Shown: positions 43,749 through 52,407 of the stretch, one piece after another
Layout of the letters: every line of letters starts with the position of its first letter
How positions within the stretch are numbered: the first letter of the stretch is position 1
Assembly (NCBI RefSeq): GCF_017948595.1
Contig: NZ_JAGFBV010000007.1
Coordinates: forward strand, 62,001 to 126,000
From: Flavobacterium geliluteum
GTDB lineage: Bacteria > Bacteroidota > Bacteroidia > Flavobacteriales > Flavobacteriaceae
Length of the DNA: 64,000 nt
Reading direction: 5' to 3'
The notes under the pieces: model-generated
Database searches by the model: none
Told to the model about the DNA's origin: nothing
The model's input: only the letters and a program-made list of their open reading frames with translations
Position numbers and translations under genes: made by a program

Positions 43749-44176
43749 ATTGGGTGCAAAATAGTAGTTGGGTATAATGTGACGCTTGATATTTTGTAGT
43801 TAAAAAATTATATTTGTAAGAAAAAAGACTTATATTTGAAATACAAATACCACCTAAAAGATTTCCACTCTTCTACTACAGTGCGAAAAGGTATAGCCCA
43901 CAGCCAATTACAAATAAACGATTCCGTTTTTTTACTATTAAGGATCAAATCTTTAGTACGCTAAAAACTGATCATCCCAACAAAAAAAAGCTTTTGTTAG
44001 GTAGTTGCAACGCATCATAGAATCCCAACTGGGCTTTGTATACTTAAAACAAAAAGAAGACCACCCCAAACAATCTTAGCTGTTGCCTAAATAATTGGCA
44101 GCACAACAGCTATCACATAAAAAAAATGCCCCTATTATTTGCATATTTAAAATAGAAACCATTAAAAAACAGTACC
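43749..44176 (+). other. Long untranslated region with two -7 boxes
   Basis: 428 bases without a gene. Two exact TATATTTG boxes (43809-43816 and 43831-43838) lie in the first quarter; the rest up to the ATG at 44177 is ~340 bases of sequence with a few small inverted repeats (AACAAAA / TTTTGTT at about 43979-43998; GTTGCAAC at about 44005). If either box is used, the next gene has an unusually long leader. Confidence 0.4.
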
Positions 44177-44896
44177 ATGAAAGCAGAAACAGGACACAAC
44201 AAAAATGTCACCAATTTTGAAACCTTAATTATCGTTTGCCAAGGTTTTGGAGCCAACTACAATCCGTCTAATCCCAGCATTATGATTCCCTTTTTGATGA
44301 ACCAGCACACCGACGCAAAAGCAGCCGTACAAGAAGTTAAGGTAACCGAAACGCCTTTTAACAGTATAGAAGGAGAACGAAAAACCCTTTTTAAACCCTT
44401 AAAACCCACCGCTACAAAAGTCATCAACGCATTGAAAGCCGCTGGAGCTCCCGCCACAGTAATTGCAGATGCCGAAACCATTAACCGAAAAATACAAGGA
44501 AAAAGAGCCGACAACACCATCAAAGAAGTGCCCGAAGGAGAAGAAGCAAAAGATAAAATTTCGGTTTCGCAACAAGGTTTTGATATGCAAATTGACCACC
44601 TCGAGAAATTAATCGAATTGGTACATCATGAACCCAAGTACGCTCCTAACGAAGAACCCGTTAAAGTGACAACACTCGCCGATTACAAAATAGCTTTGGA
44701 GACTATCAATACAGCTTTTAAAACAGCCTATGTTCCGTACAAAATAGCCTTGCAAGCGAGAGATGTAAAACTCTACACCTCCAACACCGGAGTGGTTGAT
44801 ACCGCACAAACTGTCAAAAATTATGTCAAATCGGTATTTGGAGCAACCAGCCCGCAGTACAGGCAAATTAGTGCACTTCTTTTTAGAAAAATATAA
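44177..44896 (+). CDS. Unrecognised 239-aa soluble protein
   Basis: 239 residues, no signal peptide or membrane helix. It is Lys/Thr/Ala-rich and largely helical in the second half (LADYKIALETINTAFKTAY-type heptads; quoted in part). GFGANYNPSNP near the N-terminus and SPQYRQISALLFRKI at the end look conserved-like. I vaguely recall related proteins in flavobacteria but no name or function. Its base composition is more balanced than the RT next door. It has a long leader upstream and the 21-bp repeat array begins 31 bases after its stop. Confidence 0.6.
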   Translation: MKAETGHNKNVTNFETLIIVCQGFGANYNPSNPSIMIPFLMNQHTDAKAAVQEVKVTETPFNSIEGERKTLFKPLKPTATKVINALKAAGAPATVIADAETINRKIQGKRADNTIKEVPEGEEAKDKISVSQQGFDMQIDHLEKLIELVHHEPKYAPNEEPVKVTTLADYKIALETINTAFKTAYVPYKIALQARDVKLYTSNTGVVDTAQTVKNYVKSVFGATSPQYRQISALLFRKI

Positions 44897-44927
44897 CCCT
44901 ATTCTAAATCTATCAAGTAGAATTTAA

Positions 44928-45305
44928 CCGACTGAAAACTTGATTGAAGCGACTGAAAACTTGATTCAACCGACTGAAAACACGATTGAAGCGACTGAAA
45001 ACTCGATTGAAGCGACTGAAAACATGATTCGACCGACTGAAAACACGATTGAAGCGACTGAAAACTTGATTGAAGCGACTGAAAACTTGATTCGACCGAC
45101 TGAAAACATGATTGAAGCGACTGAAAACTTGATCGAAGCGACTGAAAACTTGATTTGACCGACTGAAAACACGATTGAAGCGACTGAAAACTTGATCGAA
45201 GCGACTGAAAACTTGATTTGACCGACTGAAAACACGATTGAAGCGACTGAAAACTTGATTCGACCGACTGAAAACTTGATTGAAGCGACTGAAAATTTGA
45301 TTTGA
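44928..45305. repeat. 18-unit tandem array of a 21-bp repeat
   Basis: Eighteen units of (C/G)CGACTGAAAAC-NN-GATT-NNN, each exactly 21 bases, without any length change. Units begin either CCG or GCG in the order CG CGG CGG CGG CGG CG CG, so a 63-bp higher-order unit (CCG-GCG-GCG) was itself duplicated; units 9-11 and 12-14 differ at very few bases. Because 21 is a multiple of three, several frames stay open on both strands, but none has a credible start. It is a minisatellite rather than a CRISPR: there are no unique spacers. Confidence 0.92.
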
Positions 45306-45350
45306 CCGTTGTAAAGTAGCATTCGACCCAGCAACAACAAGGCAAAAAAA

Positions 45351-45380
45351 AACCACTTTGCATAGTACTGAAAAGTGGTT
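45351..45380. terminator. Bidirectional terminator between the array and the NTF2-like gene
   Basis: AACCACTTT / AAAGTGGTT with a 12-base loop; AAAAAAA on the left and TTTTTTT on the right make it work for transcripts from both sides. Confidence 0.82.
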
Positions 45381-45400
45381 GTTTTTTTATCAATAATAAT

Positions 45401-45757
45401 TTAAAATTTCATCGGCATCGACCAAGTATGGCATTGTATTTTCCAAACGCCATGTTCTATCATCCAGGTAACAGCGTACTTGCCTTCGCCAATTACTTTT
45501 TGGGTTGATAATTCGATATCTTTAAAAATACCATATTCAAAAGCCAAGTTGTCGCTAACAACAACATTTTCGGGTTCAAAAACAACATCTACTTTACCTA
45601 AACCACCTTTCATAAAATCAAGAATGTTTTCGTTGCCTTGAATTGTTGGTTTATTGGGTGCGAAAATTAAAGCTTCTTTTGCGTATACATTTTTAAAAAT
45701 TTCTGCTTCTGCATCGTGCCAAGCATTTGTCCAGACTTGCATAGTGGGTTTTGACAT
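45401..45757 (-). CDS. NTF2-like (SnoaL/DUF4440-type) protein
   Basis: 118 residues, one cone-shaped NTF2-like domain: WTNAWHDAEAEIFKNVYAKEA at the start in part (AWHDAEAEIF), FAPNKPTIQG in the middle, and AVTWMIEHGVWKIQCHTWS at the end in part (HGVWKIQCHTWS). Such proteins are small-molecule binding or isomerase-like; function unknown. Three bases separate it from the oxidoreductase gene upstream, so they form an operon probably controlled by the divergent HxlR regulator. Confidence 0.82.
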   Translation of the reverse strand: MSKPTMQVWTNAWHDAEAEIFKNVYAKEALIFAPNKPTIQGNENILDFMKGGLGKVDVVFEPENVVVSDNLAFEYGIFKDIELSTQKVIGEGKYAVTWMIEHGVWKIQCHTWSMPMKF

Positions 45758-45760
45758 GGC

Positions 45761-46366
45761 TTAATTTTTACGGTGAAAATAAGTAAAACCAGCATCTGTT
45801 CCGTTGCCACCAGAGGCAAGAGAGATATTGAGATGTGCAATCGCTTCTAGATGGCGAGCGTTTTTGATGCCTCCTGCCAACACTCCGTCAAAACCTGCAT
45901 CATTGGCCAATTGTTGTACAACAGCGGCAGCAGCGGCATCGTCAGACGCGATAAAAGCTGTCAATTTTTGCCCATTAAAGTATTGCTTGTTACTTTTCAT
46001 CACATCAGCAAAAATGGTATTAAATGCTTTTACGACTTTGCTTTCGGGCAACAAGCGAGCGGTTTGTTCGCCCCCGCTATCTTCGCCTAAAAACAAAGGC
46101 GACCAATCGGCACTATTAATAGCGTTGGTGATATCTACAACAATTTTGCCCTTTAAAGCTTCTTTGTTGGCCGTTAAAACGCCACTCATTACCGAGTACG
46201 GAATGGCAAAACAAACTACTTCGCCAAACGCAATAGCTTCTGGCACAGACAAATGATTGTCATTGGGATTTTGAGTTCCGTATTGTACAGCATGACCAGC
46301 AGTTGTAAATAAATTTCCGAGACTTGATGCTACATTTCCAGCACCTATAAAACTAATCTTCATCAT
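45761..46366 (-). CDS. NADPH-dependent F420-reductase-like oxidoreductase
   Basis: 201 residues from the first of two adjacent ATGs (46366); an upstream ATG at 46390 would add eight residues before the Rossmann start. The dinucleotide loop is SFIGAGNVASSLG; VVDITNAIN and KAFNTIFADV are typical of the F420_oxidored/YajP-like family. In bacteria without F420 these proteins bind NADP. Substrate unknown. It is the first gene of the two-gene unit facing the HxlR gene. Confidence 0.85.
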   Translation of the reverse strand: MMKISFIGAGNVASSLGNLFTTAGHAVQYGTQNPNDNHLSVPEAIAFGEVVCFAIPYSVMSGVLTANKEALKGKIVVDITNAINSADWSPLFLGEDSGGEQTARLLPESKVVKAFNTIFADVMKSNKQYFNGQKLTAFIASDDAAAAAVVQQLANDAGFDGVLAGGIKNARHLEAIAHLNISLASGGNGTDAGFTYFHRKN

Positions 46367-46419
46367 ATAAGTATTTAAATTGAGTTGCAAATTTCGGAGT
46401 ATATCCTTACATTTACAAG

Positions 46420-46446
46420 TAGTTACCTAATTGTGTGGTAGTTACC
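46420..46446. promoter_or_regulatory. Candidate HxlR operator (two TAGTTACC repeats)
   Basis: TAGTTACC occurs at 46420-46427 and 46439-46446, 19 bases apart (about two helical turns), between the divergent oxidoreductase and HxlR genes. The second copy is part of an inverted pair TTAC-CAAAAA-GTAA (46443-46454 region). HxlR dimers commonly bind such sites in their divergent promoters. Confidence 0.5.
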
Positions 46447-46459
46447 AAAAAGTAAGTAT

Positions 46460-46831
46460 ATGATAAAGCGTAAAGAAAGTTCGGTTAATTTAGAAAATGA
46501 AAAGGCCCTTGCAGCAGAATGTCCTTTTATTTTTGCGCTCTCGCTAATGGGCAAGCGTTGGAAACCCGCCATTCTCTGGAAAATGACAGAAGGAATTTAT
46601 CGCTTTGGCGAGATGAAAAGGGCGATTCCGCAAATAAGCGAAAAAATGTTGACACAACATTTGAGAGAATTAGAATCTGACGGACTCATCACCAGAACCG
46701 TCTATCATGAAATGCCTCTGAGGGTAGAATATGCCTTGACAGAATTTGGAACATCGTTGCAACCTATTCTAAAACAACTCAATACTTGGGGCGAAAAGGC
46801 TCAGAACATAAAAAATACAATGCCAAAATAA
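46460..46831 (+). CDS. HxlR-family winged-helix regulator
   Basis: 123 residues. Family pattern: CPFIFALSLMGKRWKPAILW with its Cys20-like residue near the N-terminus (quoted in part), RFGEMKRAIPQISEKMLTQHL for the recognition helix region and EYALTEFGTSL for the wing end. HxlR proteins often sense electrophiles or redox state through the N-terminal Cys. Divergent to an oxidoreductase and NTF2-like pair, its probable targets. Confidence 0.92.
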   Translation: MIKRKESSVNLENEKALAAECPFIFALSLMGKRWKPAILWKMTEGIYRFGEMKRAIPQISEKMLTQHLRELESDGLITRTVYHEMPLRVEYALTEFGTSLQPILKQLNTWGEKAQNIKNTMPK

Positions 46832-46882
46832 CAAATGGTCATTGTTTTTAATCGCCCTAAGCCTTCAAAAAAAAGGATCTTT

Positions 46883-47176
46883 TTATTTTTGTTTCTGAAA
46901 GTAATACGTATAAATCCACGTCAGTGTAAACGACGGAATAATATCGGTAAACGGAATGATTTCTTCTAGAAATGTCAGTACACTCGCCACCTTACCTACT
47001 CTGCCTTTGTACATTCTGGTCATTAAAAGAGCCGCAATTGGCGCCCAGATGATATCTGCAAATTCACCAATTCCGGGAATGGTAAAAGACATCATTCCTA
47101 TGGCATCAAAAAGCAAACCGAGAACAAGCATGAGCCCTTTATCGTTTTTTATTGTTTCTAGGTGTTGTGTTTTCAT
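46883..47176 (-). CDS. Small membrane protein
   Basis: 97 residues with three hydrophobic segments (about 16-34, 38-52, 72-92) and DAIGMMSFTIPGIGEFADIIWAP in part (PGIGEFADIIWAP), the style of a conserved Bacteroidota inner-membrane family whose name I do not recall. Its start directly abuts the stop of the preceding phosphodiester glycosidase gene, so they are co-transcribed. Confidence 0.7.
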   Translation of the reverse strand: MKTQHLETIKNDKGLMLVLGLLFDAIGMMSFTIPGIGEFADIIWAPIAALLMTRMYKGRVGKVASVLTFLEEIIPFTDIIPSFTLTWIYTYYFQKQK

Positions 47177-47905
47177 CTAATTGTTTTGTTTTCTTTGTGT
47201 TACTGCAAAAATTGCTCCAAAATTACCGTCAGTCTGCAGCCAGTTTTCTTTTGGTACGTAGGCTCTTGAGACAAATCCGTCAAGATATAAGGCGTTTTTA
47301 CAGCCTAAACCTTTAAAATAAAGGGCAAAATCGTAAAAATTAATTTCTTTTTTCGAAAGAACAAAAACCACTTTACCGTCTGACAAAATACCTACGCCGT
47401 TTCTGATATTGAGATTGGGAGAACCTTCTTTAAACGCCGAATGAATCTTACCATCAACTAATAGCATTGGCCCAGATTGTGTAGCATATTTTATGTTTTT
47501 GTGGTATCGAAAGTCTTCTGTTTTGCAAATAACAGCATTATTTTCAGCTGTTAAATAAAATACTCCATTTGGTTTTAAGTAAAAATTACCTGTTGCAGTT
47601 GTTGTGTCCAAAGCCACCAAAACTTTGTAATTTTCGATATAAAGTCCCTGCGGAGAAATGCTTTTATTGTACATTCCGGCATTCATCGCAAAATCTAATT
47701 TGGTGTTTTGTTTCTCAACCGAAAGCTTCAAATTTTCTATACTCCCATAGTTCTTTCCACTTTCATTTTTCCAATATAATTTTAAATCTTGACTTTTGGG
47801 ATTAACTGTGTAGACAATAAATTCATTTTCTGAGAATAGTTTCGAACCAATCAAAAAGACTGCTAAAATACTCGGTAAAAGGAAGAATATAATTTTTGAC
47901 TTCAT
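47177..47905 (-). CDS. Phosphodiester glycosidase (NAGPA/DUF2233) family protein
   Basis: 242 residues from ATG 47905; an earlier ATG at 47926 adds seven basic residues before the signal anchor. After a hydrophobic N-terminus, the core shows FAMNAGMYNKSISPQGLY, ATQSGPMLLVDGKIH and NALYLDGFVSRAY, the conserved Asn-Ala-Gly, Ser-Gly-Pro and Leu-Asp-Gly points of NAGPA-type enzymes. These cleave sugar phosphodiesters, such as GlcNAc-1-phospho links. Periplasmic location inferred from the leader. Confidence 0.85.
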   Translation of the reverse strand: MKSKIIFFLLPSILAVFLIGSKLFSENEFIVYTVNPKSQDLKLYWKNESGKNYGSIENLKLSVEKQNTKLDFAMNAGMYNKSISPQGLYIENYKVLVALDTTTATGNFYLKPNGVFYLTAENNAVICKTEDFRYHKNIKYATQSGPMLLVDGKIHSAFKEGSPNLNIRNGVGILSDGKVVFVLSKKEINFYDFALYFKGLGCKNALYLDGFVSRAYVPKENWLQTDGNFGAIFAVTQRKQNN

Positions 47906-48150
47906 TTTTGTTTTCTTTAAATACATTTTATATTTCCTTTAAAAACGCTTCCCAAACTGCTCCGATTTTCAACAAATACAATCATTTGATTTATTCTTCT
48001 CTATAGAAATAAAACGCTGCTACTCTCAAAAATAGCAATAAAATCTCGTAACCCTCTGATAAAATTCTTTTTTAAATACTTTTTAAAATTCTGTTACAAC
48101 GCATTTTTATATCAAAAGAATCTTTGTTTCTTTGTAAAAACAGTTTCAAA

Positions 48151-48816
48151 ATGATACAGGCAAAAAATATTCAGAAATACTATGACAAACTTCAGGTTTT
48201 AAAAGGAGTTGATTTGCATATTAAAAAAGGCGAAATTGTATCTATTGTTGGTGCTTCAGGTGCCGGAAAAACTACTTTGCTTCAGATTCTAGGCACGCTT
48301 GACAGACCCGAAAAATTGCCGGTTGCGAGCTCATTAATCATCAACGGAGAAAACATTTTGGCGCTGAATGACAAAGCATTATCAAAATTCAGAAATTTAA
48401 ATCTGGGATTTATTTTTCAATTTCATCAACTCTTACCCGAGTTTTCGGCTTTAGAAAATGTCTGCATTCCGGCTTATATTGCAGGAAAAAAACCTGCTGA
48501 AACAGAGGCAGAAGCCAAAAAACTTTTAGAATATCTAGGCTTATCGCATAGAATTAATCATAAACCTAACGAACTTTCGGGCGGAGAACAACAACGTGTG
48601 GCGGTAGCGAGAGCATTAATCAATAAGCCCGACGTAATTTTTGCCGATGAACCGTCGGGGAATTTAGATACACATTCTGCGGAGAATTTACATCAATTGT
48701 TTTTTAAACTTCGTGATGAATTTGGGCAAACTTTTGTAATTGTAACGCACAATGAAGAACTGGCCAATATGGCCGACAGAAAATTGATCATGTCTGACGG
48801 GCAAATAATTTCTTAG
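48151..48816 (+). CDS. lolD: Lipoprotein-release ABC transporter ATP-binding protein
   Basis: 221 residues from ATG 48151; an earlier in-frame ATG at 48124 lies in the probable promoter region. Walker [10 protein letters not shown] (34-42), signature [15 protein letters not shown], Walker [13 protein letters not shown] and the switch His in VTHNEEL are intact. The [17 protein letters not shown]-loop region is typical of LolD/MacB-type ATPases. It powers extraction of lipoproteins from the inner membrane with LolC/E, whose genes are not in this window, so MacB-type relatives remain possible. The following gene begins one base later. Confidence 0.88.
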   Translation: MIQAKNIQKYYDKLQVLKGVDLHIKKGEIVSIVGASGAGKTTLLQILGTLDRPEKLPVASSLIINGENILALNDKALSKFRNLNLGFIFQFHQLLPEFSALENVCIPAYIAGKKPAETEAEAKKLLEYLGLSHRINHKPNELSGGEQQRVAVARALINKPDVIFADEPSGNLDTHSAENLHQLFFKLRDEFGQTFVIVTHNEELANMADRKLIMSDGQIIS

Positions 48817-48817
48817 A

Positions 48818-50518
48818 ATGGTTGCGATTTTTATAAGTTGGATTTATATTCTTTTTACCACGGTAAATTTAGGTTTTCTGACTGATAGAATCCTGCTTCT
48901 GAAAAATAGAAATTTGGCCATTTATTCGGTGTTAGGACTCTTTCTAACGACAATTCTGGCCAGTATTTGGGCTATTTTCGGCCGCATTAATATCGAGTTT
49001 CACTTGTTTTTACTGCTTCTTAATATTGGTGTTTTTTGTACATTCAGAACTCCGATTATAGACTGTTATCGACTGTTTTTTTTAGCGTTTCGTCAATGGC
49101 AGAAAACATTAAAAGTTGTTTCTGTACTGCTCACTTTTCTTATCATTGCCCAATGCTCATCTGTTCCTTATGTAATTGACAATGAGTCATATTACATCCA
49201 GACAATCAAGTGGCTTAACGAATATGGTTTTGTAAAAGGGCTGATCAACCTGCATCTTTTTTTTAGCCAGACAAGCGGTTGGCATATTGCTCAAAGCGTT
49301 TTTAACTTTTCTTTCCTGTATGCTAATTTTAATGATCTCAGCGGTTATTGTTTGTTTGTCGGCGTCCTTTTCTCAGTTGAAAAATTAAACGAATTTTATA
49401 AAAACAACAATAAGAACTACCTGATTATCGGGTTGTTTCCGCTGTTTTCTATTTTTTATTTCCAATTTATAAGTGCCCCATCACCTGATATTCCGGTGTA
49501 TGTTTTGTCTTTTATACTCTTTTTTTACTTCTTAGAAAATTTCAAAAACACTTCGCCTGCCGTTTTTAACCTCATGGTGATTTTGTCGCTTTTTACGCTT
49601 TATATCAAGAATACTGCTTTAATTTTGGCCTTGCTGCCTCTGGTTTTATTACTGAATAATGCCAAAACTCTTTCTAAAAATTTACTAAAACCTTTTTTAA
49701 TTGCCGTACTTTTTTTAGCGCTGTTTCTCATAAAAAACATGATCATCTGCGGTACCCCTGTGTTTCCCTCCAACTTTTTTGACAGCTTTGCCACTGATTA
49801 TGCGATTCCGAATCATATTGAAAATTTTTATTACGAGCAATTTAAGGTATATGGCTTTTTTGTGTATCAAAATCAATACGATTCGATGTCGGCCCTTGAT
49901 TTGTTTTTGAGATGGCTTTCGCTCCCGAAACTAAACGGATTGTTTAATAAAATAGCCATTCTCTTGCTGATTATCACGCCTGTTTTTATCTATAAATTTC
50001 AGCACAAAAAAAGTGTTTGGATGCTGTATTTACTAATGGTGCTTCAAATGGTTTTTCTTTTTGTTACCTCGCCTCAGTATCGTTTTTTTATGAATTTTAT
50101 ATTGTTTTTTTCTGTGTTTTGTCTGGCTTCATTCATTCAAAAGAGAAAAACAATTCATACCTTTTTTATACTATCACTACTTCCCACAATAATAGTACTT
50201 TTTGTTCCGTTTAACCTCAATCGCTTTTCCAATCACAAATTTATGCTTGAAATAAGTACATTTTCGGCAGAGAATGCTTTATTTCCGCATGAGAACAGCA
50301 AATACAAACTACCGTTTACTTCTGTTCGTTTGGGAAACTTTAGTTATAATTCTCCTAAAAATTGTGACTTTTTTTGGGCAAACGGAAATGGCGAATTACC
50401 TTGCGTTAACAAAGACCAAGTGGAATATTTTAGAAAGTATTTCTATACGATTCCGCAAATGCGAACGAAGGATTTAAAAGATGGTTTTTACGCCAAAAAG
50501 TTACTACTAAATGAATAA
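48818..50518 (+). CDS. Polytopic membrane protein (GT-C-like / LIC_10190 style)
   Basis: 566 residues with about 11-13 membrane helices and a soluble C-terminal stretch of ~110 residues. A periplasmic loop after helix 4 contains VIDNESYYIQTIKWLNEYG, an acidic, aromatic-rich segment like that in the first loop of GT-C glycosyltransferases. From memory it resembles the LIC_10190 membrane family. A role in sugar transfer is an inference only. Starts 1 base after lolD and overlaps the TIGR02757 gene by 8 bases. Confidence 0.65.
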   Translation: MVAIFISWIYILFTTVNLGFLTDRILLLKNRNLAIYSVLGLFLTTILASIWAIFGRINIEFHLFLLLLNIGVFCTFRTPIIDCYRLFFLAFRQWQKTLKVVSVLLTFLIIAQCSSVPYVIDNESYYIQTIKWLNEYGFVKGLINLHLFFSQTSGWHIAQSVFNFSFLYANFNDLSGYCLFVGVLFSVEKLNEFYKNNNKNYLIIGLFPLFSIFYFQFISAPSPDIPVYVLSFILFFYFLENFKNTSPAVFNLMVILSLFTLYIKNTALILALLPLVLLLNNAKTLSKNLLKPFLIAVLFLALFLIKNMIICGTPVFPSNFFDSFATDYAIPNHIENFYYEQFKVYGFFVYQNQYDSMSALDLFLRWLSLPKLNGLFNKIAILLLIITPVFIYKFQHKKSVWMLYLLMVLQMVFLFVTSPQYRFFMNFILFFSVFCLASFIQKRKTIHTFFILSLLPTIIVLFVPFNLNRFSNHKFMLEISTFSAENALFPHENSKYKLPFTSVRLGNFSYNSPKNCDFFWANGNGELPCVNKDQVEYFRKYFYTIPQMRTKDLKDGFYAKKLLLNE

Positions 50519-51275
50519 AACAGAACTTAAAGAATTTCTGGAAGAAAAAGTAAATCAATACAATACCCTAGATTTTATAGACAGTGATCCTGTTCAGATT
50601 CCGCATTTATTTTCGCAAAAAGAAGATATAGAAATTGCAGGTTTTTTGAGCGCTACAATTGCGTGGGGAAATCGCAAAATGATCATCAAAAACGCTCATC
50701 ACATGATGGATTTGATGGGTAACACACCCTATGATTTTGTGATGTCTCACACGAACGAAGACTTAATCCGACTTGAAAATTTTGTGCATCGAACGTTTAA
50801 TGGAAACGATTTTGGAGGGTTTATAAAAGGTTTACAGTACATCTACCAAAATCATGACGGTTTAGAAGCTGTTTTTGCCAAGAATCAGGAGAAAAACAGT
50901 TTGCAAAAAAGCATTCATGAATTTAAAAAGCTGTTTTTTGAAGTCGAACATTTGCCACGAACTCAAAAACACATTTCTGATCCGTTGAACAATTCTGCCG
51001 CAAAAAGGATCAACATGTACTTGCGATGGATGATTCGACAAGACACAAAAGGCGTTGATTTAGGCATTTGGAAAAGCATCTCCCCCGCTTCTTTGTCCTG
51101 TCCTTTGGATGTACATTCCGGAAATGTTGCCCGAAAACTAGGATTGCTTTCGCGAAAGCAAAATGACGGAAAAGCACTTGCAGAATTGGATGAAAAACTC
51201 AGAGAAATGGATGTAAATGACCCCGTAAAATATGATTTTGCATTATTTGGCTTAGGTGTTTTTGAAGGTTTTTGA
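50511..51275 (+). CDS. TIGR02757 (DUF2400) family protein
   Basis: 254 residues. The family is defined by PHLFSQKEDIEIAGFLSATIAWGNR (quoted in part: FLSATIAWGNR) and by NMYLRWMIRQDTKGVDLGIW (part: YLRWMIRQD) followed by PLDVHSGNVARKLGLL. This is a helix-hairpin-helix/DNA-glycosylase-like fold of unknown function widespread in Bacteroidota. It overlaps the previous gene by 8 bases, so it belongs to the lolD operon. Confidence 0.88.
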   Translation: MNKTELKEFLEEKVNQYNTLDFIDSDPVQIPHLFSQKEDIEIAGFLSATIAWGNRKMIIKNAHHMMDLMGNTPYDFVMSHTNEDLIRLENFVHRTFNGNDFGGFIKGLQYIYQNHDGLEAVFAKNQEKNSLQKSIHEFKKLFFEVEHLPRTQKHISDPLNNSAAKRINMYLRWMIRQDTKGVDLGIWKSISPASLSCPLDVHSGNVARKLGLLSRKQNDGKALAELDEKLREMDVNDPVKYDFALFGLGVFEGF

Positions 51276-51345
51276 TCACAAAAAAAACTCAAACTACATT
51301 TTTTTTGCAATCTTTTTCTTATTTTTACTAGATAACGCCACGCTT

Positions 51346-52407
51346 ATGGATCAATTTATATTTTTTCTGAAATATTACGTCATTCCATTTTTACTTTGCT
51401 CAACGATTTCATTTATTTTTTTACTGATTATAAAACGAATTCATTATCAATATCATAACGCTTATCAACTAGCCATTAATAAAAGAATTTATCCGTTTTT
51501 AATCGAAATTGTGCTTAACAGCCCCAATAAAGAAGCATTAAAAGAGATGTTGTCAGGATTTAGAACTGAAATTTGGTTTCATCGCTCTTGGTGTAAAGAC
51601 ATGATTATCAATGATCTTATTCATCTTAAAAAAAATTTAAAAGGAAGACCATTAAAAAATATAACCCTTATTTACAAATCTTTAAAACTAAATAAATATT
51701 CGAACAAACTGATTAAAGACTTTAGAATGCATAAAAAATGTGAAGGTTTTTACCATTTTCAATCATTGGGTTACAAGTCGGGAATGCCTTTGATAAGTCA
51801 ATATTTGAATCATCCGAACAAGATTATCCGTTCTAATGCAAACATTGCTTATCTGGCTATCAGCAAAGGAGATTGGGATGCCGTAAATACATTGCCTCCT
51901 AAAATTTCGATTTTGAATACGATAAAAGTGATGGATGTGCTTTATCATCAGAAGCTACCAATGCCCGAAGAGGTAAATATCTGGATAACTTCAGAAAATA
52001 AAACCATCCTGAAACTAGCGATTATGACTATGGTTTTTTACAATTACAGAAACAAATCTACAGCAATAATTAGTCTTCTTGACAATGACGACATCATGAT
52101 TAAAACAGATGTAATTATTGCTATTCGCGAACTTTTTTTGAATGAAGCTGAAAATAAATTAATACATCATCTGGAGTTTGAAACCACCAACATTAAGTTA
52201 GAAATTCTGAACAGTCTGGCCATAATTGGAAGTGAAAAAACAACAGATTATTTACAAAATAAAATGATCACCGAACCTGATACAGATCTAAAATTGGCGA
52301 TGGTATATTGCCTGAATAAATTAAATCCAAAACTACTGAATCAATTAGGCCTGAGAGATTCAGATACTGAAAAAATGATTCGTCACACTAGAAAAATAGC
52401 ATCATGA
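51346..52407 (+). CDS. HEAT-repeat protein with N-terminal membrane anchor
   Basis: 353 residues from ATG 51346; the frame is open from 51256 and overlaps the preceding gene, but the shorter start gives a clean N-terminal membrane helix (residues ~7-30). The remainder is a helical array of HEAT-like repeats (for example LLDNDDIMIKTDVIIAI and LNSLAIIGSEKTTDYL). Such repeats are scaffolds. Its stop overlaps the glycosyltransferase start by 4 bases (ATGA), so it is part of the exopolysaccharide-type operon, perhaps a cytoplasmic assembly factor. Confidence 0.75.
   Translation: MDQFIFFLKYYVIPFLLCSTISFIFLLIIKRIHYQYHNAYQLAINKRIYPFLIEIVLNSPNKEALKEMLSGFRTEIWFHRSWCKDMIINDLIHLKKNLKGRPLKNITLIYKSLKLNKYSNKLIKDFRMHKKCEGFYHFQSLGYKSGMPLISQYLNHPNKIIRSNANIAYLAISKGDWDAVNTLPPKISILNTIKVMDVLYHQKLPMPEEVNIWITSENKTILKLAIMTMVFYNYRNKSTAIISLLDNDDIMIKTDVIIAIRELFLNEAENKLIHHLEFETTNIKLEILNSLAIIGSEKTTDYLQNKMITEPDTDLKLAMVYCLNKLNPKLLNQLGLRDSDTEKMIRHTRKIAS

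Noticed and set aside
44928..45305. CRISPR array
   Set aside because: Units are contiguous 21-mers with no unique spacers and no cas genes are near.
44899..45393. 164-, 147- and 124-codon ORFs on the minus strand through the repeat array, and a 72-codon ORF on the plus strand
   Set aside because: They are open only because the 21-bp unit has no stop in those frames; three overlapping frames have equal claim, the starts lie in a terminator hairpin or repeat, and no domain is visible.
45804..46256. 150-codon plus-strand ORF opposite the F420-reductase-like gene
   Set aside because: Antisense shadow; the minus-strand frame has a clear Rossmann motif.
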